Assembly: GCA_004431415.1 (NCBI GenBank)
Contig: QPMI01000237.1
Span: 41,001 to 105,000, forward strand
From: Cyanophora paradoxa
Lineage: Eukaryota; Glaucocystophyceae; Cyanophorales; Cyanophoraceae
DNA: 64,000 bases
Direction of reading: 5' to 3'
The position numbers and the translations under genes are program-made. Position 1 is the first letter of the stretch, and the number at the start of each line of letters is the position of its first letter. Of this stretch, positions 34,701 to 46,150 are shown in pieces. A model generated the notes under the pieces. It was not told where the DNA came from. It worked only from the letters and a program-made list of their open reading frames with translations, and ran no database searches.

Positions 34701-36282
34701 GACATCGAGCGCCGGACCTGGTGGCCCCGCACCACCTTCTGGATCTTCAGCGCCGCCTCATCCTCGGTGATGCCGCCCGGCTGGTCCGCTCCAGAATCCG
34801 CCGCAGCTGCTTCTTGCGCGGGCGCGCTCTCTCCGGCAACTGCTGGAGCGTCGGCCCCGGCACTCGCTGCATCTGCCTCTGGCGCCGCCGGCTGCCCATC
34901 CTCTCCACGCTCCATCGACATCGAGCGCCGGACCTGGTGGCCCCGCACCACCTTCTGGATCTTCAACGCCGCCTCCTCCTCGGTGATGCCGCCCGGCTGG
35001 TCCGCTCCAGAATCCGCCGCAGCTGCTTCTTGCGCGGGCGCGCTCTCTCCGGCAACTGCTGGAGCGTCGGCCCCGGCACTCGCTGCATCTGCCTCTGGCG
35101 CCGCCGGCTGCTGCCCATCCTCTCCACGCTCCATCGACATCGAGCGCCGGACCTGGTGGCCCCGCACCACCTTCTGGATCTTCAACGCCGCCTCCTCCTC
35201 GGTGATGCCGCCCGGCTGGTCCGCTCCAGAATCCGCCGCAGCTGCTTCTTGCGCGGGCGCGCTCTCTCCGGCAACTGCTGGAGCGTCGGCCCCGGCACTC
35301 GCTGCATCTGCCTCTGGCGCCGCCGGCTGCTGCCCATCCTCTCCACGCTCCATCGACATCGAGCGCCGGACCTGGTGGCCCCGCACCACCTTCTGGATCT
35401 TCAACGCCGCCTCCTCCTCGGTGATGCCGCCTGCCGGTTGCTCCTGCACGTCCAGCGCAGGCGGGATCTGCTCCTGTGCCCCGGCTGCAGGCTGTTCTAA
35501 GTTTGCCGAATCCGCTGCCTTCGCCTCCACCATCGACATGGATCTCCGAACAAAATGCCCCCGGAAGTGGGCCTGGATCTGGGGCGTTGGGGGGTCAGAT
35601 GCGGAATGCAAGACCCGGGCGTAACGATCACCTTCGTTGCCGCGGCCTCCTCCGAGTACATGGCGGCCACCGGCTCGCCGACAGGGGCGTCTTGCTCGCT
35701 CTGGGCCGCAGGCTGCGTCTTCAACGTCCGCCGGACCTTGTGGCCGCGGAACAGGGCCTGCACTTTCGTGGCCGCTGTCTGCTCGTCGTACTTCGTTGTG
35801 TCAGCGCCAGCTGGCTCTGCTTCTGAAACCACAGCGTCCGATGGAACTGAAAGCGCGCTGACGCGTATGTCGGTGACAGCTGCGCTGCCCTGAACCGCAT
35901 CCACTGCAATGCTGATAGCTAGCCGCTCGCCATCTTGGGGGCTCTGGCCAAACTCGCTAGCCATAGCGTCGGCCTCTGCCCCGCGCGCGACCGCCACAAT
36001 CTCCGGAGTCGCGCTGGGATCCTGGGCCAGCTTGAAGACGACGAAGGCATTGTGAGGTGCCGCTGCGGAAGAAAGGGCGCGGCTTTCAGAAAGGCGTGGC
36101 TGAGCGCCCGGAAGGTAACAAGCACCGTCAGGTATCGCCGGGCCTTCAAAGCGGACGTTGGCGTTCGTGTCGGATGTCCCCGCTTGGACATCAATCTCCA
36201 ACACAAGCTTCTGCTCTCCAGACGCACCGCCTTCCACAGCATCTAGCACGGGAAGATCGAAGACAAACTTGTGGACCTCCAT
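31653..36282 (-). CDS. IQUB: IQUB-like axonemal protein with expanded IQ-motif array
   Basis: Flagellar IQ and ubiquitin-like protein; animal IQUB sits at radial spokes. ATG 36282 starts MEVHKFVFDLPVLDAVEGG. About ten IQ motifs follow (VQALFRGHKVRR, IQAHFRGHFVRR, then repeated ALKIQKVVRGHQVRRSMSM), most with a basic SMS tail. Next come a ubiquitin-like region (VTFVIMPEGYAHTTGLSVRD), PFIGGYRDRRSGAEYLHAQT (family signature), a last IQ (IKLQCYLRGWRARKLAKR), a coiled coil, and the conserved C-terminal block: SAPKKWAMSDGATTEVHTPF, DERLDVLLHVKWTVKEFDCN, LIDREADMLNRG, LEGLRRRIANLFLQF and FNPEAIRFQKVPRDLL. The zinc-binding tail of animal IQUB is not visible. The stop at 31653 is only the end of the open frame, so the true 3' end is uncertain. 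Confidence 0.85.
34690..35440 (-). repeat. Intragenic tandem repeat (about 219 bp) coding IQ units
   Basis: Three nearly identical 216-219-bp units within IQUB encode ITEEEAALKIQKVVRGHQ, RRSMSMERGEDG and an Ala/Glu-rich spacer. One unit lacks a single Gln codon. More diverged IQ units flank them on both sides. The near identity points to recent expansion or homogenisation. Confidence 0.88.
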
Positions 36283-36591
36283 CGGCCCTCCCGCTTGCGG
36301 CCGCGGCCCCGCTCAGAGCACCTGCTCGCCCGCCGCGCCCAATTGAAAGCCGGTAGTGTTACAGATGCTTCACAGCGCTCGACTCAGCTGCGTCGCCCGG
36401 GCTGCTCGACAAGCTCGAGTTCTTGGTGCTAGAAATGGATGTTGAACATTGTACCCAGGGCCTGCCCATTGTAGCTCCGCACACCCCCTGCTCGAGGGAG
36501 AACGCCCAGCTGCGGAGTCCATCTTGAGATAGAGTTACAGCGTCCTGTGGGTGCCCCAGCGGCTAAAGCCCGAGTGGCGACGGAGTCGCAT
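36283..36591. promoter_or_regulatory. Divergent intergenic region IQUB / C2-NACHT gene
   Basis: 309 bp between the IQUB start (36282, minus) and the proposed start of the C2-DUF4062-NACHT gene (36592, plus). No clear TATA box or known motif. Confidence 0.4.
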
Positions 36592-39500
36592 ATGGCGGAC
36601 CCCGGAGCTTCGGAGGAGCCGCGGGCACGCACCCTGCGCACTTTTTCCTTTCCGGTCCCGGATGCTTTGCCCCCGAAGCTCCCAAACTCTGCAAGCAAGG
36701 AGACCATTGATGTGCGCGTACCAAACCTTATCGCGCTAGCTATCCGCAATTCCCCGCTGCCGCGACGGAGCAACGCCGTTGAGATGCATGATCGTTGAGA
36801 TGCATAACCCTTGGCGCATCTGCTGGCACGCAGCTAGCACGGCTTGGGCGCCGCCGGACCGCTCACGGGCGCGCAGCTTACGCGCACGCCGCGTCCGCAG
36901 GCTCCACCGCCCGAACCCCCTTACACGCTGCACATCAAGGTAATCAAGGCGAAGGGCCTGCCGAAGGTCAATGTGTTCGGCGTCATCGACGCGTTCGCGC
37001 TGGCGGAGACGACCTCAGGCCGCGGACTGCCATCCTCCATTCAGCAGTCCGCCTCGCCTACTTGGAATTACGAATGCAAGTTGCCAGTCAAGGACCCGGA
37101 GAACGAGCTTCTAACGATTCTCATCGTCGACAAGGAGAACCTCGCGCAAGACCGCATCATCTGCCAGGTCTGGAGCTAGCGATGGCCGCGCGGGTCGCGG
37201 AATGTTCGCGCCTGCGCCGACGCGTTGTCACGCAGGCTGTGATTCCAACGGCTGCCGTGGCCGACGGGAAGCCGCGCATGAACGTCGGGGTGGAGCTGGA
37301 GAAGTACAAAGGCCCGCGCGTCTCGTGGGACAAGGAGTGCTCATACTATGGCGTCCTGGCTGTAGACCTCCACCTCCTCCCACTGGGCGCCTCGCACGGC
37401 CCCTGGGCGAGCTCCAGCTCCAGCGCCCCCTCGCCGGAGCCGGCCAAGTCCCCCTCGCCGGAGCCGGCCAAGGCCCCGTCCCCACCGCCCCCCGCCCCGC
37501 CGGCCCCATCCGCCGTCCCGCCCCAGGCCGCCAGCCCGGTGCCGGCTTCGGGGGCGGCCGGAGCGGCGACGAAGCCGGTGGCAAAGGGCGCAACGTTGCG
37601 GGTCACGGTGGAGAGCTGCCGGGAGCTCGCGACACCACCGCGAGCGGTGCGGAGCGCCGTGCACGGGGCGCGGCGGGGCTGGGCGGGGCGTGACGGGGCG
37701 CCCGCGGCGGCAGGCGGCGCCGGACGCGTTCGTGAAGGCGGCGTTTCACGGGCAGAGCGGGAAGACGCCCCCCGTGCAGCGCTCGGCAGACCCGCAGTTC
37801 AGCTTGAACAACGTTTTTGACTTGTGAGCACTGCGCTCCGCGTGCCACCGCGCCATTGAGACGGCGCAGCACGGCGGACGCGAGTGCGGCGGCGAACGGG
37901 GCGCCACTGGTGCTGGAGGTGCGCCACAAGGGGCTCATCTCCGAGCCGCTCCTCGGAGTTGCTGAGGCGCGTCCCCGCCCGGCCCCGCCCCGCCCCGCCC
38001 CACGGCCCGACGCGGTGCCCAGATCCCCTGGCCGACGCTCGTCGAGGCGGCGGGGACGGCGACGCGCGTCGAGGTGGAGTTGGGCGATCCGCCTGCGGCG
38101 CGCGTAAAGGAAGCCGTCAAGGATGTGCGCCGCCGCCTCCCGCCCCGGGCCAGCCATGGCCGATGGTCCTCGATGCCAGATCTCGGGGGCAGTTGCGGTA
38201 GTTGTCGAGTGGATAGGGGCGCCGCCGACAGCGCCTGCGCCGGCCGCGATCCAGCCCTCGCCGGCGGCGCGCGCCGAAGCCGTGGTCAAGGCCGACGGAC
38301 CGGGGCAGCCGGCATCAAAGCCGGTGCAGCCGGCGGCCCTCCACTCGGGCCTCTACGCCGTCCGCGTCACGGGTGCGCCGCGCCCGCGCCCCTGCTGGGC
38401 GGGCGGCGACGTGGCGCAGTGATGGAGGGGAAGAATGTCCCCCCCGGGGCGGGATCGTGCTCCACGCTGCCGAGCGCGCGGGTGGCGGCGTACATCGACC
38501 CGAGCCCGCCCGGCTCGCTCCCCTCCTCCACGCCGCCCGCGCCGCCGACGCAGAGCCCCGCCTGGAACCACACCCTGGAGCCCCTGTGCGCGGCCCGGGC
38601 CCCAGGGGGCGGGGTGGGGGCCGACGGGGCGGCAGGCCGGTGGTGAGCGCCAAGCAGGAGGTCGTCCTCCGCGTCTTCGACGCCTTTGCGGGCGACGAGC
38701 TCGTCGGCACCTGCAGGCTCCCCGTCTCCCGGCTGCTCGCCCCCTACAGGCCCTCCATGCTCCTCGTCGGCAAGGCCGAGGCCCGCCCGCCCCGCCCGGC
38801 CCCCGTCCTCGCCCCCGCGCCGAGGCGCCGCGGCAGGTGGAGCTCGAGCGGCCGCGCACGGCCGCCGTGCCCCCGGAGTGGCGCGTGCCCTCCATCTCCC
38901 TCCGCGTCGATCTCCTCGAGGCCCGCCCCGCCCCGCCCCGACACGCTTATCCTGACCACGCCCCGCAGATGCCTGCGCCTCCGCCGCCACCGAACCCGAT
39001 GACGCTCGCGGCGACCGCAAGCGCGGCGGTGGGGGCCCCCAGCGGGGCGGCAGGGCCGCTCGTTGCCCGGACGGTGGCGAGCTGCATCGCGCGGCGGGCG
39101 CTGCGCCTCTTCGTCGCCTCGGTCGCCGCGGAGCTGCAGGCCGTGCGCCCGGCCCCGCTTCAACGCCTCGCCCCGCTCGGCGCCCGACGCCGGTGCAGGA
39201 GCGCGCCACGCTGCACGAGGCGGTCTTCCCCGCCCTCGCCGAGCTCTGCCGCGCCCGCGGCCTCTACTTCTCGTGCGCCCGCCGCCGCGCCCCCGGCCGC
39301 CGCCCCGAGCCGGCTGGCGCAGGGCGGTGGACCTGCAGTACGGGCTCGGGGAGGCCGAGGGGCGGCGCGGGGCGAGCTTGCTGCGCGCCCTCGAGGAGGC
39401 CGACGCCTCCGGGCCCTACTTTGTCGCCGTCATCGGGCGCTCCTACGGTGCGCGGGGGCGGCGCCGCGGTGCGGGGGCGGACAGCGCGAGCGGGGCGGCA

Positions 39501-42500
39501 GGCTGGGCGCAGCCGCACGAGGACGAGCCCGACGCGGAGCAGGACGGGGAGCTGGCGGCGCGCTTCCAGCAGGCCGAGCAGGCGTTCCCGTACCTGAAGG
39601 ACCAGCGCGGAGTGGGCGTCGCCGAGCTCGTCATCGCGCACGCCGTCCTCCGCCGCCAGCACGTGCGCGCCCCGCCCCGTGCCCCGCGCCCCGCGGGCGA
39701 CCCGGCGGGGCGCAGTCGCTCCGCGAGGCCGGCGTGCGGGCGCGCAGCTTCTTCTACCTCGCCGCCGGGCCCGAGGGAGCGGCGGGCGGGAGGGCGCGGG
39801 CGGGCCGACGAGCCTGGGCATGTGCCTCGCGCTGCGGAAGCGGCTCTCGAACGCCGGCTGCGTGGTGCGGCACTTCATGGACGCGGCGGACCTCCAGCGC
39901 ATGGCCCTCAACGACCTCGCCAACGCCCTCACCGCCGACTTCAAGGCCCGCCCGCCCCGCCCCGCCCCGCCCGCCCCGCCCGCCCCGCCCGCCCCGCCCC
40001 GCCCGCCCCGCCCCGCACCGCACCGCCCGCACCGCCCCGCCCGCACCGCCCCGCACCGCCCCGCACCGCACCGCACCGCCCCTCACGCGCGCCGCCCGCA
40101 GTTCCCCAAGGGGCCTCGGTGCGAGGCGCCCCGCTGGCGTCGGAGGCGGCGCACGAGGAGGCGCGGCGGCGGCGGCGCGAGGGCCTCGAGTTCGCGGGCG
40201 CGTTCTCCGGCCCTACCGCCGCCTCGACCCCGGCACCCTCGACCCGAGGCCCGCCCGCCCGCCCGCCCGCCGCCGCCGTTCGCCCCGCCCGAGCCGCGCG
40301 CAGGACGCTGCCCTCGACCAGTTCGTCGCGGGGACGGGGCCTACGCCTCCGCCCGCACCCTCTGCCTCACCGGCGATGAGGTGCCCTCGCCGCCGCCCCC
40401 GCCGGACAGACGGGTGACGCGGGGCCGCGGGGCCAGGGCGCGGGGAAAACGTTCCGTGCGGCGCTCCTCGTCCGGCGCCTGCAGGAGGCCGCCCAGAAGC
40501 ACGCCGCCGGCGCGGCGCCCAAGCCGCCGCGGCTCCACTTCGCCTTCGCCGGCGCCTGCCCCGCCGAGGTCCGCCGCCCCAGCCCGCGCGGCCGCCCCGC
40601 GGCGAGCGGCGCGCGCAGCGGACGCTCGCATCGGCGCTCGAGCGGCTGGCGGTGGAGCTGGGGCGAAGCCGCCGGCGCACGGCCTCGGGGAGCCGGCCGG
40701 CCCGTGGCTGCCCCGGGGTGGACCCCACGCGCCGGGCCCGCAGGCGCCGCTGGGCTTCCACGCCGAGTTCGGAGGGCCGGCGGCGGCGCGCGCCGCGCGG
40801 GCCGCCTCCGCCGCCTCGGAGACCGCCGCCGCCGCCGCCGGACTCCGCCCCTCGACAGCCGCCCCCGCCGCGCAGGGCGCCCCGCGGCCGGACCCCGAAC
40901 CGCAGCGGCCACCCCTCGAGCCCCATCGTCCGAGCACCGCGCCGGCGGCCCTCCTCCACGTCGGCTCGGGCCGGGCGGGGGCGGCGGCGACGGACGGCAC
41001 GGTGCCTGCGGGGCCACGGTAGAGGAGGTGGCGCGGGAGCGGCTGGCGGCCGCGGGGCGCGCCTTCGGGAGGCGTGCAGGCGGGCGGCCGGGGCGCTGAT
41101 CGTGATCGACGGCGTCGACGCCTTCGCGGACGCGGAGGCGGCGCGCTGCCTCGGGCCTGGCTGCCGCCCGCCGCCGCGCAGGGCGCCCGGATGATCTTCA
41201 CCGCCTCGGCGGCCTGGCTGCTCGCGGCGGTGGGGGCGCGCGAGACGGGGGTGGCGCCGCTGTACGCCCCGCCCCTCTCGGAGGAGGCGCGCCGCGACTG
41301 CATCCGGCGGGTGACGACCGAGTGGCTCGACCCGCGGCGCCGCAACGTGCCCCTCGACCTCTGCAAGCGCGTCCTCGCCGGCCTCCCGGGGGCCGCCAGC
41401 CCCCTCTACCTCGCCGCCGTCATGGGCGAGCTCCGCGGCCTCATCTGGTGCGGGGCGCCCGCCCCAGCCCCGCGCCCCGGCTCCGCGCACGCCGGCCCGA
41501 CGGTCGGGGGCGGCCGGCAGGACGCGGGACATCGAGGGCCTCTCGGGGGACATCGCGGCGGTGGCGGCGCAAGGCTCTTCGCCGGCCGCGCTCGCCCCGC
41601 GCTGCTGCGCGCGTGGGCGGCGCAGGTCGGCGAGCGGCCCTTCTGGGACGCCCTCTTCTGCATCGCCCTCCTCGGGTGCGCGGCGCAGCGCCCGGCCCGC
41701 GCGGCGCGGCGGGGGCCGACGGGCGCGGGGGCGGGCGCGGCAGGGGGCGTACGAGGCGGAGGTGCGGGAGGTGGCGGGCATCGCGCCGGCGGCGCTGGCG
41801 CTGCTGCGGGAGCTGGCCGCCGTGCCCCTGGGGCACGCCCCGCCGGGCGCGCCGCTCGCCATCGTGTCGCTGCCCTTCGCGCGGGCCGTGCGGGCGGAGC
41901 TGCTCGGCCGCGCGGGGCGCTCGCCGAGGCCGCTCGCCGCCTCCGTCTCGCCGCCGCCAAGCGCCGCCTCCTCCCGAGCGCGAGGCGCACTTCCTCGCCG
42001 CCGCTGCCGCCGCCGAGGCCCTCGCTGTGCGCCCGCCCCGCCCGGGCCCGCCCTGGGCCCCGCCCCTCGCTCCGCCTCTAATCGTACGCCCCGCAGGGCC
42101 CTGCCCGGCCCACCCCGGAGCTGCACCTGCGGCCCCACTTCCTGCGCGCCATCGACGCGGCGCGGGGGCCCCTGCACGGTGCCGGCCGCCCCGCCGGCCG
42201 ACCCGGGGCGGCCCGCTGAGGCGAACCGGCAGAGGCGGTGGCGGTCTGCCTCGACGCGGCACTGCGGTGCACGTCGGCCGCGAGCGCCTTCATTGCCGAG
42301 ACCCCCTTCCGCCTGTGCGCCCCGCCCCTCGGCTCCGCTCCCCCGCCCCGGACCCAGCGACCGACGGCGGCGGCGCGGCCAGGGAACCCGCGGGAAGCGC
42401 TGTAGCCAAGAAGGGGGCCGGGCCCACCACCACGGGCATCGCCGAGCTGACGTGAGCGCCTCACACGGGGCCGCGGCGGCGGGGGGCCGACGAACCGCCG

Positions 42501-44081
42501 GCAGGGTGACGGACGCGAGGGGCGCGCGGCGCGGGGCGCTGGTGGGCCTGCACATCGCGGCGAAGGTGACGGGTGGGGCGCTGGACGAGGGGGCCCCGCT
42601 GCCGTGGAAGGCGCTCCAAGCGGGGAGCCCCAAGCTCGTCCTCTCCTGCGCCGCCGACCCGCGGTGCGCGCCGCCCCGGCCGGGAGGCCAGCGGGGGCCT
42701 CACGGCGGGATCGACCGCGGCAGGATGCGCTTCCTCGGGCTCCCGCCTGGCGAGGCCCTCGATGGCTCCCTTTACATCGTCCCCGTGCCCCTGCGGCCGC
42801 CGGTGCGAGGGCCGCCCCCTGGACCAGCCCCGCGGCGACGGGACGTGGCGCAGGGGGAGGTGGGCCCCAGCTTGCACGACCAGATCCTCTGCTTCGCCAC
42901 GCTCGCCGGCGCCGCCGCCTTCTCCGCCGAGGAGCGCGCCTTCTTCCAGGCCCTCGCTGTCGCCCTCGCCCGCGCCAAGTCCATGCGCGAGGCCGCCGCC
43001 CCGCCCGCCGCCCCGCCCCCCTCCCCGTTCTCGCTCCCGGCCCCTCCCCAGGGCGCCCCTGACGGCGGCAGCCCCGTGCCACCGGTGGTCCTGCCGCTGC
43101 CTGGCGCGGCGCTGCCGCTGCTGCGGCGGCCGGAGAGGCTGACGGGCCACGTGTCGGAGATGGAGCTGCGGCTCGGCGCCGCCCGCTTTGCCGACCTCGA
43201 GAGGCGCTGCGCGGCCGCGGCTCCGGACGACACCCCCTCAGACTCGTCCGACTGGCGCCGTGCGACCACCCCCCCCCCCCCCCCCCCCCCCCTCTTCCCC
43301 TCGCGTTCCCCGCCGTCTCCCGCGCCGCCTCGCTTGATGCGGCGCAGTGGCGGACGCCTGGACTCGGGAGGGGCGTCTGGAGGGAATCCCGCCGGCGGAC
43401 GGCGAGTCCGGGCCTCACCGCGACCTCATCCTCGCCCTCGGCGCCGTCCTGCAAGCGAGCCGCGGGGCACTGCGGGAGGCGCTTGCGGCAGGCCTCAGGC
43501 CCTGGGCGCACAGGGCCGGCCTGGCGCACGGCCTGGAGCGCGCCCTCCCGCGGCGTCTCGCCCGGGCAGCCGTCTGCCTCGACGTGCCCGCCGAGGACGC
43601 CACGCTCCCCGCGGCGTCCGGCCCTCAGGAGCCTCTCGCAGAGGTCGGCCGGTTTCCCTTCTAGTCCCGCGCGTCGGGGGCTCACGGGGCGATGCCGGCA
43701 GGACGCCGTGAGGCGGGCCGTGGAGGGGCTGCTCGAGCGAGAGCCATACGCCCACCACCGCCGCGTCGACCGCCTTGCCGCCCAGCGCGCAGGGGACCTT
43801 CGCGGTGCGCTGCGCGGGCAGCGGTTCCACTAGCGCCGACAGCTTACGCCACGAGCTTGCTGGCAGGGGCCATCTCGCCCGAGGTGCTGGAGTGGGCGCG
43901 GGGGCAGGCGGCGCTCGGGACTCCCGAGGCGGAGATCGGGGCGGTCGTCGCGCTCTGCGTCTGCCTCCAGAGCCTTCTCCTCCTCCAGCGCCTCGTCGGG
44001 CCCGTCAGGTGGCCGGAGCGCGAGCGGCCAAAGAAGAAAGTGGAGGACGGCGAGGAGGCGGGGGAGGACGAGGAGGCTTGA
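36592..44081 (+). CDS. Multi-C2, DUF4062, NACHT-type STAND NTPase
   Basis: ATG 36592 opens MADPGASEEPRARTLRTFSF. An intron leads to a C2 domain (YTLHIKVIKAKGLPKVNVFG, SIQQSASPTWNYECKLPV). A second C2-like module (TLRVTVESCRELA, AFVKAAFHGQSGKTPPVQRS) and a third (ARVAAYID, SPAWNHTLEPL, VVLRVFDAFAGDELVGTCRL) follow. DUF4062: ALRLFVASVAAELQ, ERATLHEAVFPALAELCRAR, AVDLQYGLGEAEG, YFVAVIGRSYG. NTPase: Walker A split by an intron (LCLTGDE|GAGKTFRAALL), Walker B (ALIVIDGVDAFAD), then MIFTASAAWLLA, APPLSEEARRDCI and PLYLAAVMGELRGL. The C-terminal third is unassigned and has a hydrophobic segment (VVALCVCLQSLLLL) before an acidic tail. At least three one-base frame slips at G/C runs (near 39800, 40215 and 40335) need checking. 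C2 domains imply Ca2+/phospholipid contact. Confidence 0.65.
43268..43292 (+). repeat. Homopolymer C run of about 24
   Basis: An almost pure C tract lies within a short intron of the C2-DUF4062-NACHT gene. On the minus strand it is a G run able to form a quadruplex. Its length is probably unreliable in the assembly. Confidence 0.8.
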
Positions 44082-44320
44082 GGGGGGGGCCCAGGTCGAA
44101 ACTCGCCTCCAGGCAGCGGTGTAGAGATGTCGCAGTGAAGTAATCATAACACATACGAGCACTGCGGCTCGTGCACCACACACAGCGACAGGGTACATCA
44201 GTGTGTACCCCGGGACAGGCCTAGGGCCTAGGCAGCCACTGGCTTGAACTATACACGCCCCTCCTACGCGCCAGCCAGCGAAAGCGTACGACAGCACAGC
44301 CAAGTTGCACGGCTGTCGGA
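44082..44320. other. Intergenic, nothing recognised
   Basis: 239 bp between the STAND NTPase stop and the AP-1 sigma start. Contains a small inverted element (gggtacatcagtgtgtacccc near 44191). It must hold the AP1S promoter. Confidence 0.4.
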
Positions 44321-44936
44321 ATGGTAGGCGCGGTCGATGGTCATGCGCTTGCGCCCAGTTGACGCGAGGGCGCGCAGATTCACTTTGTGCTGCTGCTCAG
44401 CCGACAGGGCAAGACGCGGCTGACGAAGTGGTACACTCCTTTCACACAGAAGGAGAAGCAGAAGATCATCCGCGAAGTCTGCACGCTGGTGCTTCCGCGC
44501 GCACCGAAGCTGTGCAATTTCATCGAATGGAAAGAGTACAAGCTCGTCTACAAGCGGTGCGCCGGGGCCGCCGGGGCCACTTGTTCACAGCTAATGCCGG
44601 CGTAGCTACGCGAGCCTGTTCTTCGTCGCATGCGTCAACAACACAGACAACGAGTTGATTACGCTTGAAACTATTCATCACTTCGTGGAGGTCTTGGACC
44701 GGTACTTCGGCAACGTAAGTCCTTGCTGCCTCCCCCGAACGATTTCCGGAGAATGCTCAGTCGCTTGGCAGGTATGCGAACTTGATCTCATCTTCAACTT
44801 CCACAAAGCATACTACATCCTGGACGAGCTCGTTATCGCCGGCGAGTTGCAAGAAACGAGCAAGAAGACTGTGCTTCGGGTTACAGCCGCACAGGACGCA
44901 TTGGTAGAGAACGCTGCCGAAAAGAGCGAGACATAG
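44321..44936 (+). CDS. AP1S: AP-1 complex sigma subunit
   Basis: Small subunit of the AP-1 clathrin adaptor, trans-Golgi/endosome sorting. The start codon stands alone in exon 1 (ATG 44321-44323, then GT). Exon 2 (44378-44556) reads [20 protein letters not shown], then [18 protein letters not shown]. Exon 3 (44606-44714) reads [20 protein letters not shown], then [14 protein letters not shown]. Exon 4 (44772-44936) reads [20 protein letters not shown] and [17 protein letters not shown]. The IHFVLL start and [10 protein letters not shown] match plant-type AP1S closely. Family length, no damage. All introns here are GT-AG and not GC-repetitive. Confidence 0.95.
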
Positions 44937-45365
44937 CATGGACAGAAACGCTAACTGTACATGAAGAGATCCAAGCAAGCCGCAGAGATTTGTTTGGATA
45001 AGTGCTGGTTGCTTGGACTGGGGGCAGCTTCGGTTGGGCAAGCTTGGACGGACTTTGATCTCGAATTCCGCAGCCTGGCAGCATTGCACAGGATCTCGAT
45101 CTGCGCGCGCCAGAGTTGCTGAGCACTGGTACGTATACCATTGCGCATGCCCAATCGCAGCGGTCTGAAGCTCCGAGCTCTCGATCGCAAGGCCCCGAAC
45201 TTTTAATTAATTTGATTTGGAGGCCGGTCGAGAGTTTGATTTGGGGATTAATGCGTAATACAGAGGATGCTCTTTTTACGCTACGGGCGCGGCTGGACCT
45301 CCTACCACAGCGCTTTATAATTAACTGTACCCGTGCTGTTAGGGATAGAGCGTAACCCGCCCTAG
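44937..45365. other. Intergenic, nothing recognised
   Basis: 429 bp downstream of AP1S. No convincing frame and no structured RNA that I can identify. Confidence 0.4.
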
Positions 45366-46150
45366 TAATGCTCTAATTCAGATCGTAATCGCAACTCTAG
45401 ATCTAATTCAGATCGTAATCGCAACTCTAGATCTAATTCGGATCGTAATCGCAACTAGTGCTCTAATTCAGATCGTAATCGCAACTCCGAGGCTCTAATT
45501 CAGATCGCAACTAATCGCCGGAAACGCACCCCCCACCAGGGCCATCACTGGCAGAATCCACGAGGAAAAAATACCAGCTTACGTCAAGATTGGCCCGGAT
45601 CCTGGGAAGGCGGTGGGCGGACCGAGGCGGCCAGGACCGGCATCCGATGGCAAATCGGATGTGACGTCGGCTGGCAAAGGGGATGTACATGTGAATCTTC
45701 CTTCGGCCCGGCCCAGCCATGGCCACGGCGGCGCCAGCGCCAGCTAGTGCCCACTGCCCAGGGCCGGGCCCGGCCCCATGGCTAGGCGCTGGGGCCGGCC
45801 TTGGACGGCGCAGAACCACTCGCCACATGATGTTATTATAATTATAAAATGCTTGACGACTGGCACACAAACGTTGACGAGCATCAAGATGGTGGGCTGT
45901 GACTCGTATGTTTTTTGCCCACATGAACAGAGTCTGATCTTTTTGCAGACAGAAGAGCAGAAGGAAAAGTTTGATGCACCTCGATCTATACAAGAGATAC
46001 CGGGTAAGATTGATGCAGAGATGATGCAGGCCCTAACTTCCTGAACCGACCTGCTCCCTAACAGGCGTACTACGGTAGATCACGCGCTGAACGAATCAGA
46101 GTTGCGATTACGATCAGAGTTGCGATTACGATCAGAGTTGCGATTACGAG
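45366..46150. mobile_element. Foldback-like element with inverted short-repeat arms
   Basis: The left arm (45366-45515) holds five direct copies of a 30-35-bp unit with GATCGTAATCGCAACT. The right arm (46095-46150) holds three copies of the reverse complement (AGTTGCGATTACGATC). About 580 bp lie between. The middle includes a coding-like frame (KFDAPRSIQEIPGKIDAEMM) near 45970-46044 of unknown origin. No target-site duplication could be fixed. Foldback transposon or chance-inverted satellite are both possible. Confidence 0.5.

Noticed and set aside
33164-35624. Plus-strand frames of up to 476 codons opposite IQUB
   Set aside because: Antisense of the IQ repeats; the minus-strand frame has the family similarity.
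38435-42633. Very long open frames on both strands (up to 806 codons)
   Set aside because: GC-rich shadows of the C2-DUF4062-NACHT gene; they run through its introns and lack domains.
45953-46044. Possible phosphatidylserine decarboxylase remnant (KFDAPRSIQEIP)
   Set aside because: Only about a dozen residues resemble plant PSD linker sequence; too short to claim.
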